The notes beneath the pieces are model-generated. The model had not been told where the DNA came from. It did no database searches and saw nothing but the letters and a program-made list of their open reading frames with translations. From the NCBI GenBank assembly GCA_041687295.1, contig JAWLCG010000133.1, forward strand, positions 1-11,730: a stretch of DNA of 11,730 bases, read 5' to 3'. The position numbers and the translations under genes are program-made. Positions within the stretch are counted from its first letter, which is position 1; each line of letters opens with the position of its first letter. The stretch is from JAWLCG01 sp041687295. GTDB taxonomy: Bacteria > Planctomycetota > Phycisphaerae > SM23-33 > FEN-1343. This document shows, one piece after another, positions 1-6,073 of the stretch.

Positions 1-36
1 CTATATAGCCCCGGGCTTGCCCGGGGTCTTCGCGAA
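1..36 (+). repeat. Interspersed palindrome family A, copy 1
   Basis: The core at 9-26 is CCCCGGGCTTGCCCGGGG, flanked by TATAG on the left and TCTTCGCGAA on the right. Copies 2 (4671-4705, inverted) and 3 (5807-5842) share both core and flanks. This copy carries one centre substitution (CTTG for CATG), which breaks perfect dyad symmetry only at the loop. Confidence 0.8.
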
Positions 37-57
37 GAAGAAACAGCGAGGATGGGC

Positions 58-116
58 CACAGAGGCGCAGAGGACACAGAGAGAAAATACGCAGAGGCGT
101 TCAGAGTTACAGAGAA
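58..116. repeat. Degenerate tandem CAGAG cluster
   Basis: CAGAG occurs six times in 55 bases, at 60, 68, 77, 92, 102 and 110, in phrases such as CACAGAGG, CGCAGAGG and ACACAGAGA. Similar 'cacagaggcacagagg' strings are dispersed in many bacterial genomes. There is no coding signal here. Confidence 0.6.
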
Positions 117-125
117 GAAGAAGCG

Positions 126-164
126 TCCGGGTGCCGTGGCTACGGTGTTTGTAGCCACGTCTTC
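126..164 (+). repeat. Hairpin repeat family B, copy 1
   Basis: GTGGCTAC (136-143) and GTAGCCAC (151-158) form an 8-bp stem with loop GGTGTTT, inside a conserved frame GGGTGCCG on the left and GTCTT on the right shared with the copies at 4630-4667 and 1771-1806. Confidence 0.8.
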
Positions 165-332
165 TGGGGGTCGCCGCAGCGCGATGGCGGGCGCCCCCGT
201 CGCCCCCGTCCTGCAGGGGCCCTGGGTGGACCTCCCGCCTCAGGCCCGGCCCCCGGGATTGGCCGAACCCTCCGCCGCCGGGCCGCGTTGAAGGATCAGG
301 AACGCAACCTGCCGATTGTAAGGAGTCCGAAT

Positions 333-1586
333 ATGCGTCGCATCATCTGGAGCGTGCTGTGCGTCTACGTATTGGGCCTGGGCCTGGTGGTGGCGACGGG
401 TTGCCGCGAGGAGGCCCAGTCCACGCCGGCCAAGCCGACACCCGCACCGGCCGAGCCGGCGGCGCAGGAGTCGCGCGTCGAGCCGGCGGCGCACCCGGCC
501 ATCGACGCCGAGTACCTCGCCACCGCCCGAGCCGACCGCGACGCGGGCGTCGCCTGGCTGGCGGCCCGGCAGAACGACGACGGCGGCTGGGGGCAGCCCT
601 TCAGCATGCCGGCCTTCACCGGCCTGGTGCTCAAGGCCCTCGTGCAGCACCCGGCCTACGGCCCCGACCACCCGGCCGTGACGAACGGCTATGCCTCCCT
701 GCTGGCCAGCGCGCAGGCTGACGGCGGCATCTACGACCCCCGCGTCGGCCAGGCCAACTACACCACCAGCGTGGCCGTGATGGCCCTGGTGGCCGCCGGC
801 GACGGGCGCTACGCCGAACCCATCGCCCGCGCGGTCGCCTACCTCAAGGGCATCCAGATCGTCGAGGGCTCGGTCACGCCGGACGGCACGACGGTTGGCC
901 GCGACCACCCGTTCTTTGGCGGGGTGGGCTACGGCAGCCATGGCCGGCCCGACCTGAGCAACCTCAGCTTCACCGTCGATGCCCTGCACGAGGCCGGCGT
1001 GGGCGGCGACGATCCCTTCTTCGCCAACGCCGCCGTCTTCCTGTCGCGCGTGCAGAACCGCGCCGAGAGCAACGACCAGCCCTGGGCGGCCGTGGTCAAC
1101 GACGGCGGCTTCGTCTACGCCACCGCCGCCAGCGGCGCCGACCTGTCCGGCGAGAGCAAGGCCGACACCGTCACCGTCAATGGCCGGCAGGGCCTGCGCA
1201 GCTACGGCTCGATGACCTACTCGGGCTTCAAGAGCCTCCTGCACGCCAACGTCGGGCGCGACGATCCCCGCGTGCGGGCCGCCCGCGAGTGGATCGGCCG
1301 ATACTGGCGGCTCGACAGCAACCCCAACATGCCCCAGGCCCAGAGCCTCCAGGGGCTGTACTACTACTACCACGTCTTCGCCAAGGCCCTGCGGGCCTGG
1401 GGCGAGCCGGTGCTCACCGATGCCGACGGCACCGAGCACAACTGGCGCCACGAACTGATCGACGCCCTCCACGCCCGCCGGCAGGCCGACGGCCACTGGG
1501 TCAACGCCGAGCCCCGCTGGTACGAGGACAACCCGATGCTGGTCACCGCCTACGCCGTCCTCGCCCTCCAGGAGGCCCTGAAGTAG
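333..1586 (+). CDS. Lipoprotein with prenyltransferase/squalene-oxidase (QW-type) repeats
   Basis: Predicted 417-residue exported lipoprotein. The ATG at 333 is chosen because AAGGAGT (320-326) lies 6 bases before it; an in-frame TTG at 288 has no such site. Residues 4-21 are hydrophobic and end in ATGC, so Cys24 is the likely lipidated residue. A Pro/Ala/Glu-rich linker follows. The body carries alpha-barrel repeats of the squalene cyclase/prenyltransferase superfamily: QNDDGGW at Q80-W86, QADGGIY at Q128, NDGGF near 257 and QADGHW at Q384, plus the usual 'SMTYSGFKSLL' segment. I see no DxDD acid motif as found in true hopene/squalene cyclases, so a binding or structural role is as likely as catalysis. 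Many planctomycetes encode such proteins, but the function is not established. The stop codon lies in a GTAG-hairpin repeat. It appears to be a single-gene unit. Confidence 0.88.
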   Translation: MRRIIWSVLCVYVLGLGLVVATGCREEAQSTPAKPTPAPAEPAAQESRVEPAAHPAIDAEYLATARADRDAGVAWLAARQNDDGGWGQPFSMPAFTGLVLKALVQHPAYGPDHPAVTNGYASLLASAQADGGIYDPRVGQANYTTSVAVMALVAAGDGRYAEPIARAVAYLKGIQIVEGSVTPDGTTVGRDHPFFGGVGYGSHGRPDLSNLSFTVDALHEAGVGGDDPFFANAAVFLSRVQNRAESNDQPWAAVVNDGGFVYATAASGADLSGESKADTVTVNGRQGLRSYGSMTYSGFKSLLHANVGRDDPRVRAAREWIGRYWRLDSNPNMPQAQSLQGLYYYYHVFAKALRAWGEPVLTDADGTEHNWRHELIDALHARRQADGHWVNAEPRWYEDNPMLVTAYAVLALQEALK

Positions 1587-1616
1587 GGCGGGCACCGCCC
1601 GCCGTCGATGGCGCCA
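1583..1616 (+). repeat. GTAG-headed hairpin at the end of the repeat lipoprotein gene
   Basis: GTAG (1583-1586) contains the TAG stop and is followed at once by GGCGGGC-ACC-GCCCGCC (1587-1603), a 7-bp stem. The tail TCGATGGCGCC resembles that of the element at 5755-5789 (TCGATGACGCC). It may also act as a terminator-like stem, but no T-run follows. Confidence 0.65.
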
Positions 1617-1740
1617 GGCGTGCCTGGGCCGTATGGAGTGCGGCGGCAACGACGCCGCTTTGGCTGGCCTGGCCGCCAGCGATCCAAAGCGGCGTCAAAG
1701 CCGCCGCACTCCATACGGCGCCCGCGCCCTTTGGCGCCAT
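1608..1740. repeat. Large near-perfect palindrome (about 133 bp)
   Basis: Outer arms 1608-1616/1732-1740 (9 bp), main arms 1628-1647/1700-1719 (20 bp, perfect), a 3x3 internal loop, then inner arms 1651-1663/1684-1696 (13 bp, perfect) around a 20-base apex. There is no ORF. It has the size and form of a MITE or compound REP element and lies in the 245-base spacer between convergent genes. Confidence 0.85.
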
Positions 1741-1770
1741 GGGCCGGGGGGATTGACGATCAAGCGCCTA

Positions 1771-1806
1771 AGGACGTGGCTCACAGACACCGTAGCCACG
1801 GCACCC
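1771..1806 (-). repeat. Hairpin repeat family B, copy 2 (inverted)
   Basis: Read on the minus strand it has GGGTGCCGTGGCTACGG followed by a loop and GAGCCACGTCC. The stem is imperfect because one extra base interrupts the 3' arm. It lies downstream of the DUF502 gene. Confidence 0.72.
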
Positions 1807-1811
1807 GCGCA

Positions 1812-1835
1812 GTAGTGGGAGCTTGGGGGCACTAC
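1812..1835 (-). repeat. Inverted repeat at the end of the DUF502 gene
   Basis: GTAGTG and CACTAC form 6-bp arms around a 12-base loop. On the minus strand the head GTAG (1835-1832) contains the TAG stop codon of the DUF502 gene. Confidence 0.55.
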
Positions 1836-2452
1836 GGCTTGCGGAGCTGGCGGGCCTGCTGGTAGCACTGCAGGACGTGCGACGAGCCGGCGCCGCAGCC
1901 GATGATGGTGCGCATGGCCTCCTCGACGCGGACGTCGAGGATGACGACGTCCTTGGCCGGCACGTGGTAGACCAGGCCGCTGGTGGGGTTGGGGCCGGTG
2001 GGCACGAACAGGGTCATCAGGCCGCTCTCGTGCTCCTCGGTGACGAAGGCGGTGACCAGCGTGTCGCTGTTGAACAGGCGGGCGACGGCGACGGTGGAGA
2101 AGGGGGACTTCTTGCGCCCCAGGAACTGCAGGGCCGTCTCCTTGATCAGCGAGTAGCCCGGGGCGAAGCGGAGCACCCGCTTCTCGAGCGACTGGTGGAG
2201 GAACCGCCCGACGGCCGTCCGCACCGCCAGGCCCACCAGGAAGCACACCCCCAGCAGGATCGCCAGGGCCATCATCTCGGCCAGGGTCTGCTGGAATCGG
2301 CCCCGCTCGGCGATCTCATTGGCCAGCGGGCCCACCAGGCCCGTCAGCTTGCCCCAGATCCAGAGGAACACCACCGCGACAATCGTGATCGGCAGCAGCA
2401 CGATCACCCCGCCGATCAGTGTCGTCTTGATGAAGTTGCGAAACGCGCGCAT
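1832..2452 (-). CDS. DUF502 family membrane protein
   Basis: Predicted 206-residue inner-membrane protein. The frame stays open far upstream, but the start is placed at 2452 because an AGGGAGAG ribosome site directly precedes it on the minus strand and the product then begins MRAFRNFIKTTLIGG, the normal N terminus of DUF502 proteins. There are two membrane segments, about residues 12-33 (with the family's LLPITI stretch) and 56-78. A soluble C-terminal region follows with the family hallmarks APGYSLIKE, a VTEEH segment and VFVPTGPNPTSG-like text (here LFVPTGPNPTSGL). Length matches the family (about 200). DUF502 proteins are widespread in bacteria and plants (COV-like); their biochemical role is unknown. 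The gene is divergent from the heparinase-like gene. Its TAG stop falls in an inverted repeat, 1812-1835. Confidence 0.92.
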   Translation of the reverse strand: MRAFRNFIKTTLIGGVIVLLPITIVAVVFLWIWGKLTGLVGPLANEIAERGRFQQTLAEMMALAILLGVCFLVGLAVRTAVGRFLHQSLEKRVLRFAPGYSLIKETALQFLGRKKSPFSTVAVARLFNSDTLVTAFVTEEHESGLMTLFVPTGPNPTSGLVYHVPAKDVVILDVRVEEAMRTIIGCGAGSSHVLQCYQQARQLRKP

Positions 2453-2494
2453 TGCACTCTCCCTGGCCCCACACCCATCCGGGGGCCGACCGGG

Positions 2495-2500
2495 AGCATA
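2495..2500 (-). promoter_or_regulatory. Candidate -10 box for the DUF502 gene
   Basis: TATGCT on the minus strand lies 43 bases before the start codon at 2452. A TGGCCA 17 bases upstream is a weak -35. Listed only because the distance to the gene is right. Confidence 0.28.
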
Positions 2501-2546
2501 CCGCAGCCCGGGCGGATTGGCCAGAGCCGCCCGCCGCTGAAATCGC

Positions 2547-2575
2547 TTGACACCGGCCGACCGATCGGCGATTCC
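2547..2575 (+). promoter_or_regulatory. Candidate promoter/operator before the heparinase-like gene
   Basis: A perfect TTGACA (2547-2552) is followed 17 bases later by a poor -10, GATTCC (2570-2575). The spacer holds an inverted repeat, GCCGA-CCGA-TCGGC (2556-2569), which could be an operator. A weak -10 with a perfect -35 and an internal dyad suggests a regulated promoter; this is inference. Confidence 0.35.
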
Positions 2576-2583
2576 TGCTCGAA

Positions 2584-2619
2584 CCGTAGGCCGGGTCGAG
2601 CGACAGCGAGGCCCGGCAG
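2584..2619 (+). repeat. REP-like GTAG element family C, copy 1
   Basis: CCGTAG is followed by an imperfect palindrome with arms GCCGGGTC (2590-2597) and GGCCCGGC (2610-2617, one wobble) around GAGCGACAGCGA. It is about 72 bases upstream of the heparinase-like start codon. It differs from copy 2 by one extra A in the loop. Confidence 0.8.
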
Positions 2620-2690
2620 GAGCCCAGAGAGAGTTCAGGCCTTTGTGACGAGCCTGTCGGCAGATGGGTCGCCGGCGCGAGGAGTCAACG

Positions 2691-4583
2691 ATGTTGCAGC
2701 AGCGGTACACATTCGAGCAGGTGCGGCAGTGGCTGGTTCCTCGGGCGCAGTGGCGGCCCTTCCCGCCGGCGGCCGACCGCGAGGCCTGGCAGGGGCTGCT
2801 GGGCCACGAGCTCAACCGGCGCCGACGCGACTACGTCATCGGCCTGGCGCAGGGGCTGCTTGGCCAGAGCTGGCCGGCGCTGCCGGCGACGCTGTACATG
2901 GACTACGGGCGCACGGGCACCCGGGCTGCGTATGAGCGGCCCTACTTCGAGCGGCGGCATCGGCTGGGCGTGCTGGTGCTGGCCGAGTGCCTCCAGGGCC
3001 GCGGGCAGTTCGTCGACGAGATCATTGACGGCCTGTGGCTCATCACCGAGGAGGCCAGCTGGTGCATCCCCGCCCACACGCACCCGATACAGCTGGGCGT
3101 GCCGCAGGACGTGCTGCCGCGGCAGGATCGGCCCATCGTGGATCTGTTCGCCTCCCAGACCGCCATGGCCCTGGCCGAGACGCACTACCTGCTGGCGGCC
3201 GAGCTGGACGCCGTCACACCGGCTATCCGCCAGCGGGTGCGGACCGAGACCCTCGCCCGCGTCGTCGAGCCGGTGATGGACAAGGCCGACTTCGCCTGGC
3301 TGAAGTTCATCTTCAACTGGAACACCTGGTGCAGCTCCAACACGCTGGGCGCGGGCCTCTACCTGCTGGACGACCCGGACCGCACGGCGAAACTGGCGTG
3401 GCAGCTGATGGGCGCGACCGATACGTTCCTCGCCGGCCAGCTGCCCGACGGCGGCTGCTCGGAGGGCCCGGGCTACTGGGGCGTCGCCCCGGGGGCGATG
3501 CTGATCCTGCTGGAGCTGCTGCACAGCCGATCGGGCGGGCGGATCGACGTCTACGACGAGCCGCTCATCGCCGAGCTGGGCCGCTACATCACGCGGGCGC
3601 ACCTGACGGGCCCGTGGTTCGTCACCTTCGCCGACTGCCCGCCCCGCGTGGGCGTGCGGGCGGCCGTCACGTACCAGTATGGCCGGCGGATCGGTGACCG
3701 CGGCATGCAGGAGCTGGCCCTGCTGGGCCAGCGCGGCTGGGACCCAGCCGGCGCGATCGACCCGCCCATCCAAGCCGACCGCAACGGCGGCTCGCTGACG
3801 CACATGCTCCGCGAGCTGTTCTGGGTCGACCCGGCCGATGAGCCCGGCCAGGCCACGCCCCAGCGCGACGTGTGGCTGGCGGACCTGCAGGTGATGGTCG
3901 CCCGCCAGAGCGCCGCCGACAGCGGGGGGCTGCTGCTGGCCGCCAAGGCCGGGCATAACGGCGAGCACCACAACCACAACGACGTCGGGCAGTTCATCCT
4001 GCTGCTCGACGGCGAGCCGATGGTCGTCGACGTCGGCGTCGAGACCTACACCGCCAAGACCTTCGGGCCCAACCGCTACGACATCTGGTGCATCCGCGGC
4101 TCGGCCCACAACGCGCCGGTCGTCAACGGCCACGAGCAGGCGCCCGGACGCGAGCACCAGGCCCGCGACGTGCAGCACACCGCCGACGAGTCCGCCGCCG
4201 AGCTGCGCATGGACCTGTCGGGTGCGTATCCCCAGGCCGCCGGCATCGAATCGCTACGGCGGTCGATTCGGCTCGAGCGGGGCGCGCAGCCGGCGGTGGT
4301 GGTCCGCGACGAGATCGCCCTGGCCCAGGGCCCGCTGTCGGCCGAGCTGCACCTGTTCACCCCAGGCACTGTCGAGCTGGCCGAGGGCGTCGTGCGTTTG
4401 AGCCACAAGGGCCGAACGCTCGTGCTCCGCTACGACCCGGCCACGCTCTCGCCGGCCGTGCGGGACTGGCCCTGCGACGACCCGCGCATGCAGGCCGCCT
4501 GGAACGGCCAGCTCACCCGCATCACGCTGAGCCTGCGCCGCGACGACGGCCAGGCCGACTACGAGCTCCGCTTCGAGCCGTAG
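2691..4583 (+). CDS. Heparinase II/III family polysaccharide lyase-like protein, no signal peptide
   Basis: Predicted 630-residue protein. The ATG at 2691 is preceded by GAGGAG (2679-2684) at 6 bases; the upstream in-frame ATG at 2664 would add only a charged tail. The fold expected is an alpha/alpha toroid (about 30-380) followed by a beta-sandwich. Family residues are visible: N209-W210 and N217 in the NWNTWCSSN segment, Tyr262 in EGPGYWG (catalytic Tyr candidate), HNHND at 427-431 (His427 catalytic, His429 metal ligand), Asp447 in VVDVG and His473 in SAHN, matching the zinc-site pattern of heparinase II and PL15/PL17-type lyases. The substrate would be a uronate-containing polysaccharide or oligosaccharide. 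Unusually, the N terminus (MLQQRYTFEQVRQW) has no signal peptide or lipobox, which suggests a cytoplasmic oligosaccharide lyase. The TAG stop is part of a GTAG repeat. Confidence 0.9.
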   Translation: MLQQRYTFEQVRQWLVPRAQWRPFPPAADREAWQGLLGHELNRRRRDYVIGLAQGLLGQSWPALPATLYMDYGRTGTRAAYERPYFERRHRLGVLVLAECLQGRGQFVDEIIDGLWLITEEASWCIPAHTHPIQLGVPQDVLPRQDRPIVDLFASQTAMALAETHYLLAAELDAVTPAIRQRVRTETLARVVEPVMDKADFAWLKFIFNWNTWCSSNTLGAGLYLLDDPDRTAKLAWQLMGATDTFLAGQLPDGGCSEGPGYWGVAPGAMLILLELLHSRSGGRIDVYDEPLIAELGRYITRAHLTGPWFVTFADCPPRVGVRAAVTYQYGRRIGDRGMQELALLGQRGWDPAGAIDPPIQADRNGGSLTHMLRELFWVDPADEPGQATPQRDVWLADLQVMVARQSAADSGGLLLAAKAGHNGEHHNHNDVGQFILLLDGEPMVVDVGVETYTAKTFGPNRYDIWCIRGSAHNAPVVNGHEQAPGREHQARDVQHTADESAAELRMDLSGAYPQAAGIESLRRSIRLERGAQPAVVVRDEIALAQGPLSAELHLFTPGTVELAEGVVRLSHKGRTLVLRYDPATLSPAVRDWPCDDPRMQAAWNGQLTRITLSLRRDDGQADYELRFEP

Positions 4584-4612
4584 GCCGGGTCGAGCGCAGC
4601 GAGGCCCGGCAG
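4578..4612 (+). repeat. REP-like GTAG element family C, copy 2
   Basis: Same sequence as copy 1 minus one loop base: arms 4584-4591 and 4603-4610. The GTAG at 4580-4583 includes the TAG stop of the heparinase-like gene. The GTAG-plus-imperfect-palindrome plan is that of REPs mobilised by RAYT (Y1 HUH) transposases; no such transposase is in the window. Confidence 0.8.
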
Positions 4613-4629
4613 CGCGGTAGACCCAGCGG

Positions 4630-4667
4630 TCCGGGTGCCGTGGCTGCGGCGTTTGCAGCCACGTCTT
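4630..4667 (+). repeat. Hairpin repeat family B, copy 3
   Basis: GTGGCTGC (4640-4647) and GCAGCCAC (4655-4662) form the stem with loop GGCGTTT. Relative to copy 1 one base pair changed on both arms (A to G and T to C), so pairing is kept. Confidence 0.8.
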
Positions 4668-4670
4668 TCC

Positions 4671-4705
4671 GCCGTCGAAGACCCCGGGCATGCCCGGGGC
4701 TATAT
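4671..4705 (-). repeat. Interspersed palindrome family A, copy 2 (inverted)
   Basis: The core CCCCGGGCATGCCCGGGG at 4682-4699 is a perfect 18-bp palindrome. The TATAT flank is on the right and the CTTCGA flank, read on the minus strand, on the left, so the element is inverted relative to copy 1. It lies directly after family B copy 2, 39 bases before the URO-D-family gene. Confidence 0.8.
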
Positions 4706-4743
4706 GAGGCCCGCAACTGAGCAACCGGTCCAGGAGACCCCCA

Positions 4744-5751
4744 ATGCCCCAGCCCGACTTCAACGAACTGCTCCGCGTGCTGCAGCGCCAGTGGCCCAGC
4801 CGGCCGGTGCTGTTCGAGCTGATCCTCAACTCCCGCCTCATCGGCCGATTCGCCGACCCCGTCGACGAGGCCAACCCCGAGTGGGGCATCGGGCCCCGCA
4901 GCCGCATCCGCACCTCGGCCAGCCGGAACCTCGGCTACGACTACACCATCGTTGCCGGGGCGGAGTTCGGCTTTGCCAAGGGCGACCGCGAGAAGGACAA
5001 GTCCACCTCGATGAGCGAGGGCGGCGTGATCACCGACCGCGCCAGCTTCGCTCGCTACGCCTGGCCCGACCCGGCCGGGGCCGACTACAGCGGCCTGGAC
5101 GAGGGCTGGCTGCCCGAGGGGATGAAGTTCATCGTCTGGGGCCCGGGCGGCATCCTGGAGAACGTGGTGAGCCTGATGGGCTACAACGCCCTGTGCTTCC
5201 AGCTGGCCGACGAGCCGCACCTGGTCGGCGACATCTTCGACGCCGTCGGCAGCCGACTGGTGGAGTACTACCGCCGCAGCGCCGCCCACGAGAGCGTCGG
5301 GGCGTGCATCGTCAACGACGACTGGGGCTTCAAGAGCCAGACCATGCTGGCCCCCGACGACATGCGGAAGTACGTCATCCCGTGGCACAAGCGGATGGTC
5401 GAGGCCATCCACGAGGCCAACCGCCCAGCCATCCTGCACTCGTGCGGCAACCTCGAGGCGGTGATGGACGACATCATCGACACCATCGGCTTCGACGCCA
5501 AGCATTCCTACGAGGACGTGATCGAGCCCGTCGAGCGGGCCTACGACCGGTGGGGCGGCCGAATCGCGATCCTGGGCGGCATCGACGTGGACTTCCTCTG
5601 CCGCCGCCCGCTCGACGACATCCGCCGCCGCAGCCGGGCCATGCTCGACAAGACCGCTGGCAAGGGTTACGCCCTGGGCTCGGGCAACTCCATCCCCGAT
5701 TACGTCCCTGACGAGGCCTACCTGGCCATGATCGAGACCGCCGGGCGGTAA
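4744..5751 (+). CDS. Uroporphyrinogen decarboxylase (URO-D) family protein, not HemE-like
   Basis: Predicted 335-residue cytoplasmic TIM-barrel protein. AGGAG (4732-4736) sits 7 bases before the ATG. C-terminal family features are clear: NDDWGFKSQ, then ILHSCGN with His232 and Cys234 (the HxC zinc pair used by MtaA/CmuA-type methyltransferases), DAKHSYED, GGIDVDFL, and the end motif GSGNSIPDYVPDEAYLAM, typical of the planctomycete branch. The N terminus lacks the arginine-rich RAGRYLPEY-type motif and neighbouring acidic residue of true HemE, so heme synthesis is unlikely. Transfer of methyl groups between a corrinoid protein and a thiol or other acceptor is a reasonable family-level guess, but no corrinoid protein or partner methyltransferase lies nearby. 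It lies 160 bases after the heparinase-like gene on the same strand; the spacer is full of repeats, so co-transcription is uncertain. Confidence 0.88.
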   Translation: MPQPDFNELLRVLQRQWPSRPVLFELILNSRLIGRFADPVDEANPEWGIGPRSRIRTSASRNLGYDYTIVAGAEFGFAKGDREKDKSTSMSEGGVITDRASFARYAWPDPAGADYSGLDEGWLPEGMKFIVWGPGGILENVVSLMGYNALCFQLADEPHLVGDIFDAVGSRLVEYYRRSAAHESVGACIVNDDWGFKSQTMLAPDDMRKYVIPWHKRMVEAIHEANRPAILHSCGNLEAVMDDIIDTIGFDAKHSYEDVIEPVERAYDRWGGRIAILGGIDVDFLCRRPLDDIRRRSRAMLDKTAGKGYALGSGNSIPDYVPDEAYLAMIETAGR

Positions 5752-5754
5752 AAG

Positions 5755-5789
5755 GTAGGGCGATGCCCTGACCCGCCATCGATGACGCC
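5755..5789 (+). repeat. GTAG-headed hairpin after the URO-D-family gene
   Basis: GTAG (5755-5758) lies 3 bases after the TAA stop and overlaps a stem AGGGC-GAT-GCCCT (5757-5769). The rest aligns with the element at 1583-1616 up to the shared CGATG tail. Confidence 0.6.
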
Positions 5790-5806
5790 CCACGCCCCCG
5801 TGGTAC

Positions 5807-5842
5807 CCATACAGCCCCGGGCATGCCCGGGGTCTTCGCGAA
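5807..5842 (+). repeat. Interspersed palindrome family A, copy 3
   Basis: The core at 5815-5832 is identical to copy 2. The right flank TCTTCGCGAA (5833-5842) is identical to copy 1. It lies after the URO-D-family gene and its GTAG hairpin. Confidence 0.8.
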
Positions 5843-6073
5843 CTGGCACCAGCGGCCAGGGTGACGCAATGGCCTGGATGAAGCGTGAGGACTCGATTCC
5901 GGTTGCTCGGTCGGCCGAGGGGGTCGACGCACAGGTCGGGCCGGAGGGGGTCTCATTGGATTTCGAGCTTTGGCTCACGGAGTCGGGCGTCTAAGTCAGG
6001 AAGATCAATCCGGTGGCTGAGCCTGTCGAGGCGGCCTACGGGGCGGATTGGGTTCGTTTCGCCGGGCGGCGGG

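Larger units (their letters stand above)
5752..6073. other. Spacer between the URO-D-family gene and the minus-strand operon end
   Basis: It holds a GTAG hairpin (5755-5789), family A copy 3 (5807-5842) and, at 6021-6039, a weaker minus-strand GTAG followed by GCCT-CGAC-AGGC downstream of the operon's last gene. A 41-codon plus-strand frame (5869-5994, MAWMKREDS...) has an AGGGTG purine stretch before it, but I cannot tell it from chance. Confidence 0.5.

Noticed and set aside
240..1649. Long minus-strand frame (469 codons) opposite the repeat lipoprotein gene
   Set aside because: It mirrors the plus-strand codon bias, is rich in Gly, Val, Ala and Arg with no domain, and covers a gene with clear motifs. 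The same holds for long antisense frames at 2685-4178, 4522-5793 and 6829-7959.
1823..2935. Plus-strand 370-codon frame over the DUF502 gene
   Set aside because: Its first part is the antisense of the DUF502 gene and its end overlaps the heparinase-like start; low-complexity composition and no motifs.
1..5842. CRISPR array made by the recurring repeats
   Set aside because: Copies are hundreds to thousands of bases apart, occur in both orientations and lack regular spacers or cas genes.
5869..5994. 41-codon plus-strand frame in the 5752-6073 spacer
   Set aside because: A purine stretch precedes it and codon use is compatible, but it is too short, without motifs and surrounded by repeats; chance cannot be excluded.
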